Below the pieces are notes generated by a model that saw only the letters and a program-made list of their open reading frames with translations, searched no databases and was not told the DNA's origin. The translations under genes and the position numbers were made by a program. Shown piece by piece: positions 33,067 to 33,729 of a stretch of 33,729 nt of DNA. The first letter of the stretch is position 1. Each line of letters starts with the position of its first letter. The DNA comes from Aquaspirillum serpens DSM 68 (GTDB lineage: Bacteria; Pseudomonadota; Gammaproteobacteria; Burkholderiales; Aquaspirillaceae). The stretch covers positions 1 through 33,729 of the forward strand of contig NZ_ATVC01000026.1 of NCBI RefSeq assembly GCF_000420525.1. Direction: 5' to 3'.

Positions 33067-33516
33067 ATGGACATTACCATTCGAACCGCGACGGTTGACG
33101 ATATAGCAGCGGTGGCGGTGTTATTCGATCATTATCGCCAGTTCTACCAACAAGCCGCTAATCTCAGTTTGGCGCACCGTTTTATCCAAGATCGCTTGCA
33201 ACAGCAACAATCGGTGATTCTGGTGGCAGAAACCTCAGCGAAAACCCTTGTTGGTTTTTGCCAGCTCTATCCAACATTTTGTTCGGTGGCAGCGCAACCG
33301 ATTTATGTGTTGTACGATCTATTTGTCAGCGTTGCGGCGCGGCGAAGTGGTGTAGGACAGCGGTTATTACAAGCCGCTGAAGCACAGGCAAAACAAGACG
33401 GAAAAGTGCGTCTAGATTTATCCACTGCCAAAGACAACCATACCGCACAGCGACTGTATGAGCGTTATGGCTGGCAATGTGATGAGATTTTTTTGACCTA
33501 CAGCCGTCACATCTAA
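33067..33516 (+). CDS. GNAT family N-acetyltransferase
   Basis: A 149-residue acetyltransferase. The acetyl-CoA-binding motif A is VSVAARRSGVGQRLLQAAE (about 90-108), with a preceding YDLF strand and a C-terminal RLYERYGW helix-turn typical of the fold. The substrate is unknown. The ATG at 33067 (MDITIRTATVDDI) is preferred; an upstream in-frame ATG at 33004 overlaps yheT and adds a non-family extension. It is 14 bases after yheT and likely the last gene of the darP-yheT-GNAT set. A hairpin with a T-run follows. Confidence 0.88.
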   Translation: MDITIRTATVDDIAAVAVLFDHYRQFYQQAANLSLAHRFIQDRLQQQQSVILVAETSAKTLVGFCQLYPTFCSVAAQPIYVLYDLFVSVAARRSGVGQRLLQAAEAQAKQDGKVRLDLSTAKDNHTAQRLYERYGWQCDEIFLTYSRHI

Positions 33517-33524
33517 ACAAAAAG

Positions 33525-33577
33525 CCCACGTTTAAACAGATACAAGCGTGGGTACGGGTTTTGTGCCCACCGTTTTT
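33525..33577 (+). terminator. Terminator after the GNAT gene, built from a family A repeat (copy 3)
   Basis: CGTGGG (33547-33552) can pair downstream with CCCACCG (33566-33572), followed by TTTTT, which makes a terminator. The same CGTGGG can also pair upstream with CCCACG (33525-33530). The two pairings exclude each other. The unit from 33546 to 33571 (GCGTGGGTAC, then TTTTGTGCCCACC) is the third copy of palindromic family A. Confidence 0.65.
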
Positions 33578-33603
33578 AATTTGATTGCTTGATGTTTGTT
33601 TTA

Positions 33604-33632
33604 CGTGGATGCACTACGTTTATCCACCCTAC
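33604..33632 (-). repeat. REP-like palindromic repeat, family B, copy 3
   Basis: On the minus strand it reads GTAGGGTGGATAAACG, then a short link and ATCCACG. It matches copies 1 and 2 with compensating changes that keep the stem (GTGGAT with ATCCAC, 33605-33610 and 33622-33627). It lies between the GNAT terminator and the Rpn-like gene; a TATAAT directly follows it at 33633-33638. Confidence 0.75.
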
Positions 33633-33670
33633 TATAATCATCCGTATTACTCTTCGTCTCTGCCCCAACC

Positions 33671-33729
33671 ATGTTGCCATTGCTCGACCCGAAGAACGAT
33701 TACATCTTCAAACGTCTCTTTGCCCAATC
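33671..33729 (+). CDS. Rpn/YhgA-like PD-(D/E)XK nuclease/transposase family, first 19 codons only
   Basis: The last bases read MLPLLDPKNDYIFKRLFAQ, the characteristic opening of the Rpn (recombination-promoting nuclease, YhgA-like) family. These proteins carry a PD-(D/E)XK nuclease domain and are often mobile, with members in many copies per genome. Only the start is visible, so integrity cannot be assessed. No good ribosome binding site precedes the ATG. A TATAAT (33633-33638), directly joined to the palindromic repeat, could supply its promoter. Confidence 0.7.
   Translation, partial: MLPLLDPKNDYIFKRLFAQ

Overview
The window looks like chromosome from a motile, Gram-negative proteobacterium of roughly 50% GC. 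The order tig-clpP-clpX-lon-hupB-ppiD, the YajQ, DUF2788 and DarP (YjgA) families, a MotA/MotB stator and an FbpABC-type ferric transporter all fit a beta- or gammaproteobacterium. My best guess is a Neisseriales-like betaproteobacterium. That is inferred from gene content and protein resemblance only; no search was run.

Left edge (1-3057) is the accessory part. An IS200/IS605-type element carrying tnpB enters from the left and cuts a yrbG-like Ca2+/Na+ exchanger gene in two. Next come a 0.5 kb non-coding stretch with paired palindromic repeats, an AT-rich membrane-anchored protein of unknown function, a Phd/YefM antitoxin whose RelE-type toxin survives only as a stub, and a second pair of palindromic repeats.

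The protein-quality block (3058-14415, all minus strand) contains htpG, a D-Ala-D-Ala endopeptidase (pbpG), ppiD, hupB, lon, clpX, clpP and tig. Good heat-shock (sigma-32) promoter matches precede htpG and lon. clpP overlaps both tig and clpX by start/stop codons. Factor-independent terminators follow htpG, ppiD, hupB and clpX.

From 14416 to 19124, also minus strand, motA-motB is followed by a membrane-anchored methyltransferase, an HDOD/GAF-like protein and a SpoU-type RNA methyltransferase. Divergent from motA is an XRE-cupin regulator, which meets yajQ and its DUF2788 partner tail to tail. Then come a soluble CZB-domain chemoreceptor, a VanZ-like membrane protein, a HAD nucleotidase, a CBS-pair protein and argB.

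The iron region (25296-29649) is the most interesting regulatory unit. A DUF2325 protein with a cysteine-rich tail and a ferric ABC transporter are divergently transcribed from one intergenic region that holds two near-consensus Fur boxes. Downstream lie an AEC permease, an alpha/beta hydrolase, darP, a YheT-like hydrolase and a GNAT acetyltransferase. A third repeat pair follows, then the first codons of an Rpn-type nuclease/transposase at the right edge.

I saw no CRISPR array, tRNA, rRNA, prophage or recognisable multi-gene defence system. The best candidates for something new are the Fur-controlled DUF2325 protein, the linked pair of palindromic repeat families, and the terminator-like hairpins that abut pbpG and ppiD.
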